From positions 1-8,998 of the forward strand of contig JANLFZ010000255.1 in assembly GCA_024653385.1 (NCBI GenBank): DNA of 8,998 nt. Reading direction: 5' to 3'. The DNA comes from Thermoguttaceae bacterium (GTDB taxonomy: Bacteria; Planctomycetota; Planctomycetia; Pirellulales; Thermoguttaceae). A model generated the notes under the pieces. It worked only from the letters and a program-made list of their open reading frames with translations, ran no database searches and was not told the DNA's origin. A program made the position numbers and the translations under genes. Of the stretch, positions 6,735 to 8,998 are shown piece by piece. Positions within the stretch are counted from its first letter, which is position 1. Each line of letters starts with the position of its first letter.

Positions 6735-7343
6735 TCACCCTCCGAACCCGCTGTAGTGCCGCACGCCGCGGCAAAACGCCACCCGGGCCGTCACAATGAA
6801 AAATGCCACCCAACCACACTGGATCGCCAACCCCCACGCTAACTCCGCGCCGGCGATCTTGCCGAGAAACACCGCCGACGGGAAGTACGCCAGGTATACC
6901 AGCGGCGTCGACTTGACGAGGCTACCCCACGCGCCGGGCAGCATGTCGATCGGGAACATGTGCCCCGAGAAGAAGAAATTGAACAGCATGTAGATCCACA
7001 GGAGCGAGCTGACTTCCAGCGTCCAGAAGCCGACCATGCCGATCAGCGCTTCGAGGAAGAACCCCAAGAGGAACGACAAGACCAGCGACGCCACGTAGGC
7101 CAGCATCGTCAAGCCGTCGGGCCAGCCGGGGAAATAGCCGCGCAGCAAGTAAAACACCGCCGCAAAGGGCACCAAGGCGACCGCGTAGTACACCAGCTTG
7201 TGCGCCATGCGATACAGAAGCAAGAACCCGATCATGTCGACCGGCTGGATGAGGTACTTCTTGACCGCGCCGCTGCGGATGTCGCGCGCGATGCCCGAGG
7301 CCAACCCCGGCATGCTCGAAAACGCCCGGCTGACCATCGTCAA
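6735..7343 (-). CDS. C-terminal fragment of permease 1, downstream of the amber codon
   Basis: A 202-residue open frame that could be reached by re-initiation at TTG 7343 or ATG 7337, only 6 and 12 nt past the TAG. It keeps the conserved cytoplasmic signature, about four to five membrane segments and the overlap that couples to permease 2. No Shine-Dalgarno precedes either start, so translation would depend on ribosomes terminating at the TAG. Confidence 0.5.
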   Translation of the reverse strand: MTMVSRAFSSMPGLASGIARDIRSGAVKKYLIQPVDMIGFLLLYRMAHKLVYYAVALVPFAAVFYLLRGYFPGWPDGLTMLAYVASLVLSFLLGFFLEALIGMVGFWTLEVSSLLWIYMLFNFFFSGHMFPIDMLPGAWGSLVKSTPLVYLAYFPSAVFLGKIAGAELAWGLAIQCGWVAFFIVTARVAFCRGVRHYSGFGG

Positions 7344-7349
7344 GAGATA

Positions 7350-7565
7350 CTAGGCGATGAAGTCCGGGTAGGTGTAGCCGGCCACGTTCTGGGCGGGCCC
7401 GCCGCCGGCCTCGAGCGCCGAGAACACCGCACCCCACAGGAAGATCTGGGTGACGATCGGCAAGAACCGCATCAGCGTCCCCAAGGCGAAGTCGCCCCGA
7501 TAGACCAGCCGTTCCTCGATGCTGATCCGCAGGATCGTCCACCAGAGGGTTGCGCGGGCAAGCAT
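7350..7565 (-). CDS. N-terminal fragment of permease 1, ending at the amber codon
   Basis: If the amber is a true stop, ribosomes starting at 7565 make a 71-residue product: a basic amphipathic N-terminus (ARATLWWTILRISIEERLVYRG) and one membrane segment (LMRFLPIVTQIFLWGAVFSAL), stopping in what should be the start of the second segment. Such a fragment should not transport anything by itself. Confidence 0.5.
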   Translation of the reverse strand: MLARATLWWTILRISIEERLVYRGDFALGTLMRFLPIVTQIFLWGAVFSALEAGGGPAQNVAGYTYPDFIA

Positions 7566-7571
7566 GGGGGC

Positions 7572-7671
7572 GGGAATTGGGGACCGGGATTGGGGATTGG
7601 CGGGCAACAGGCTCTGGTCGTTCGGTGCCGGTCACCTCCAATCCCTAATCCCTAATCCCCAATCCCTAATC
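7572..7671 (-). repeat. GGGATTA/GGGATTG heptamer array with inverted counterpart in the ATPase-permease spacer
   Basis: On the coding (minus) strand, 7671-7638 is an array of GGGATT-based units and 7600-7572 is its imperfect reverse complement (CCAATCCCCAATCCC and so on). The 15-nt arms 7652-7638 and 7600-7586 pair at 14 of 15 positions around a 37-nt loop. The G-rich arm has four G-tracts (7666-7664, 7660-7657, 7652-7650, 7645-7643) with 3-4 nt loops, which is the G-quadruplex pattern. The loop contains GGAGGTGA (7639-7632), a near-perfect Shine-Dalgarno with no start codon in the permease 1 frame at usable distance. The ATPase stop codon (7654-7652) lies inside the array. Confidence 0.8.
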
Positions 7672-8659
7672 TCGCCTCGCTTTTTCCAGCCAGGGAGAAC
7701 ATCTCGGCGATGACTTCTTCCAACGGAGGGTCTTCCACGCTGACGTCTTCCACCGCGTACGTGGCCAGAATGCTTCCGAGCACCTCGGGGACCGTGTTTC
7801 GGGGCACGCGGAGTTTGATGCGCGGGGCCTCGCTCGACAGGATCTCTCCGTACCGGCCAAGGTCAGCCGGGACTTCGCCGTCGGACATCAACAGGGAAAC
7901 CACCTTCGATCGGCTGAAGCGGTCGACAATGCCGTCCAGCGAGCCGTCGTACACGATCCGGCCCGAGGCAATCATCACCACGCGGCGGCATAGGGCCGCC
8001 ACGTCCTTCATGTAATGGCTCGTCAGCAAGATCGTGATGCGCCGCGATTGCTGGTAGTGACGCAGAAAACCTTGGACCTGGTACTGGGCAATCACGTCGA
8101 GGCCGATGGTCGGCTCATCGAGGAATAACACTTCGGGCGAATGGAGCAAGGCGGCAATCAACTCCATCTTCATCCGCTCGCCCAGCGACAGCTCGCGGAC
8201 CGGCTGCGACAGCAGGTGGCGCACTCCCAGCATGTCGGTCAACTCGTCGCGGGTGCGCTCGAACTGACGTGGCTCGATGCGGTAGATCTGCTGGTGCAGG
8301 CGGAACGATTCGGCGGCCGGCAGGTCCCACCAAAGCTGGTTCTTCTGGCCCATCACCAAGGCGAAGCGGCGGCGATAGGCGTTCTCGCGCTTCCAGGGGA
8401 CGTGGCCCAACACCCGGGCCGAGCCGCTGGTGGGCGTCAGGACGCCCGACAGGAGCTTCAAAGTCGTCGTCTTGCCAGCCCCGTTCGGTCCCAGGAATGC
8501 CACGAACTGCCCCTGCTCGACGGTCAAGTCGATCGAACGAACCGCCTCGACCACGCGATACTCGCGCCGAAACAGCCCGCGAACCGAGGCAACGAGCCCC
8601 TCTTTCTTCTGGTAGACTCGGTAGGACTTCGACAGTCCCTCGACTTCAATGACGGCCAT
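7652..8659 (-). CDS. ABC transporter ATP-binding protein (COG4586-like)
   Basis: A 335-residue cytoplasmic ATPase that would energise the two downstream permeases. Seen: Walker A GPNGAGKTTT (57-66); Q-loop in the extended block MGQKNQLWWDLP (103-114), characteristic of this subgroup; signature LSLGERMKMEL (158-168); Walker B VLFLDEP (177-183) with catalytic Glu182; D-loop IGLD; H-loop His215 (LLTSHYMKD). An N-terminal extension (about 15-40) and a C-terminal domain of about 100 residues add to the core. The ATG at 8659 is chosen because MAVIEVEGLSKSYRV is the normal start of the fold; a TTG at 8683 would place the promoter inside the gene. An extended -10 ends 9 nt before the ATG, so the mRNA is probably leaderless. 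The last residues (RLGIGD) and the TAG are encoded by the heptamer repeat, so the native C-terminus may have been replaced. Confidence 0.92.
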   Translation of the reverse strand: MAVIEVEGLSKSYRVYQKKEGLVASVRGLFRREYRVVEAVRSIDLTVEQGQFVAFLGPNGAGKTTTLKLLSGVLTPTSGSARVLGHVPWKRENAYRRRFALVMGQKNQLWWDLPAAESFRLHQQIYRIEPRQFERTRDELTDMLGVRHLLSQPVRELSLGERMKMELIAALLHSPEVLFLDEPTIGLDVIAQYQVQGFLRHYQQSRRITILLTSHYMKDVAALCRRVVMIASGRIVYDGSLDGIVDRFSRSKVVSLLMSDGEVPADLGRYGEILSSEAPRIKLRVPRNTVPEVLGSILATYAVEDVSVEDPPLEEVIAEMFSLAGKSEARLGIGD

Positions 8660-8668
8660 GGTCCCGGC

Positions 8669-8677
8669 ATTATACCA
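8669..8677 (-). promoter_or_regulatory. Extended -10 promoter of the ABC operon, leaderless geometry
   Basis: On the minus strand TGGTATAAT is a perfect TGn-TATAAT extended -10. The nine bases GCCGGGACC separate it from the ATG. Initiation at the usual 7 nt downstream falls on the A at 8662, leaving a 2-nt leader. No TTGACA-like -35 is present; that position lies in the repeat module. The T of the TG element is the last base of the repeat end. Confidence 0.6.
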
Positions 8678-8799
8678 CACCAACCCGAAGCGCTAGCGAG
8701 GGGCATCGGTGGCGCTGGCGAGAGGCCGGCGGCAAGGCTCGCCAGGGCCAAGCAACCAGCCCCGAAACACGAACCCTCGCTGGCGCTTCGGGTTAGTGT
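8677..8799. repeat. Palindromic repeat module A
   Basis: About 123 bp with inverted terminal arms: 8677-8702 and 8774-8799 are reverse complements over 26 nt with 2 mismatches, built on CTAACCCGAAGCGC/GCGAGGG. Inside are one clear and one degenerate copy of a subunit of about 22 bp (from 8692 and from 8714), then the segment AGGGCCAAGCAACCA shared with module B. There is no coding potential or transposase, so it is a MITE-like or species-specific intergenic repeat. Confidence 0.85.
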
Positions 8800-8805
8800 C
8801 TCCAT

Positions 8806-8950
8806 ACCAACCCGAAGCGCTAGCGAGGGGCCATCGGCGGTGCTAGCGAGGGGCATCGGTGGCACTGTCGAGGCGCTATCGGCAAGGCTGGCCAGGGCCA
8901 AGCAACCAAGGCCCGAAACACGAACCCTCGCTGGCGCTTCGGGTTAGTGT
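8806..8950. repeat. Palindromic repeat module B
   Basis: About 145 bp, same direction as module A and 6 bp away. The left arm (8806-8829) and right arm (8925-8950) mirror each other. The last 38 bp or so, from CCCGAAACACG onward, are identical to module A. The internal subunit of about 22 bp is present in two good copies (from 8819 and 8842) plus a degenerate third (from about 8864), one more than in module A. This extra copy plus two single-base insertions accounts for the length difference. Confidence 0.85.
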
Positions 8951-8998
8951 GTGCCGGCTCGCGATGTCGTTCGGAGCCGCTCCCGGTTTCCTGCGATC
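8951..8998. other. Right-edge flank of the repeat region
   Basis: The 339 bp from the ATPase start to the window end (8660-8998) contain the promoter and the two repeat modules. In the final 48 bp I see no gene start, hairpin or repeat copy. A gene may begin outside the window. Confidence 0.4.

Larger units (their letters stand above)
6735..7565 (-). pseudogene. ABC-2 type permease 1 (COG4587-like) interrupted by an in-frame amber codon
   Basis: Read through, this is a 276-codon permease close in size to its partner (278). Codons 1-71 run from MLARATLWW to GYTYPDFIA and include the first membrane segment (32-50). Codon 72 is TAG (7352-7350). Codons 73-276 continue in the same frame with YLLTMVSRAFSSMPG, the signature GIARDIRSGAVKKYLIQPVD, and further membrane segments to the TGA at 6737-6735. 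Nothing is inserted or deleted. From my recollection of the family the position is normally an aromatic in a FIAYYLLTMVSRAF-like block, so a single change from TAC or TAT to TAG is the simplest origin. TAG also ends purF, ruvB, the kinase and the ATPase here, so genome-wide TAG recoding is unlikely. Alternatives are a recent nonsense mutation, sequencing error, suppression, or two separately translated halves. The ATG at 7565 has no Shine-Dalgarno; a TTG at 7607 would lie in repeat DNA. Confidence 0.8.

Noticed and set aside
7350..7352. Genome-wide reassignment of TAG to a sense codon
   Set aside because: TAG ends purF, the GHMP kinase, ruvB and the ABC ATPase at sensible family lengths in this same window.
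7343..7352. Frameshift as the cause of the split permease
   Set aside because: Both halves are in the identical reading frame and the joined length matches the partner permease; only a stop codon intervenes.
8524..8901. 125-codon minus-strand frame through the repeat modules
   Set aside because: Its N-terminal half is entirely repeat-derived, and the rest is out of frame with the ATPase.
8141..8947. 268-codon plus-strand frame running from the ATPase antisense strand through the repeats
   Set aside because: The left half is antisense to the ABC ATPase. The right half is translated repeat (TRSASEG/SLALRV-like peptides), which I recall as a common source of false planctomycete proteins.
8677..8950. 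CRISPR array
   Set aside because: Repeats are palindromic modules of 120-145 bp with internal subunits, without unique spacers of constant length or cas genes.

Overview
This GC-rich window is dense with genes and carries two kinds of repeat. One is a palindromic module with ends built on AACCCGAAGCGC...GCGAGGG; the other is a GGGATTA/GGGATTG heptamer array. From memory I associate both with intergenic DNA of Planctomycetes (Pirellula-like lineages). The RuvB (GTPRLANNRLRWVRDYA) and the COG4586-type ABC ATPase also look planctomycete-like. No rRNA, tRNA, CRISPR, phage or transposase gene is visible, so taxonomy is an inference.

Layout, left to right. (1) An MFS exporter (50-1339, +) faces a divergent amidophosphoribosyltransferase, PurF family (1373-3010, -). 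A GC hairpin separates their stops. (2) purF is divergent from a GHMP-type sugar kinase (3188-4243, +, TTG start) across 177 bp that holds candidate promoters for both. (3) A tiny gene for a secreted, lysine-rich peptide ending Cys-Cys-Phe (4285-4473, -) converges on the kinase. (4) A 395-bp gap (4474-4868) holds several hairpins, a TATACT box and a possible 38-codon upstream ORF. (5) ruvB follows (4869-5900, +), and its stop overlaps the stop of the next gene. (6) A minus-strand ABC exporter operon fills 8659-5897: ATPase, permease 1, permease 2. (7) The right edge (8677-8950) is two adjacent palindromic repeat modules lying directly against the operon promoter.

The main anomaly is in the ABC operon. 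Permease 1 is full length (276 codons) and in one frame throughout, but an amber TAG replaces a codon, probably tyrosine, at position 72. No frameshift accompanies it. Permease 2 starts 1 nt after the permease 1 stop, so it probably depends on translational coupling. Just upstream, the ATPase ends inside the heptamer array, which supplies its last residues and its stop. On the coding strand that array could form a G-quadruplex or a long hairpin in the ATPase-permease spacer.

Functional themes are purine synthesis (PurF), Holliday-junction processing (RuvB), sugar phosphorylation (GHMP kinase) and two export systems. The genes look like ordinary chromosomal neighbours rather than one pathway. 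I see no convincing new multi-gene system. The points most worth checking are the amber-interrupted exporter, the repeat modules and their effect on the operon, the small Cys-Cys-Phe peptide and the divergent PurF.
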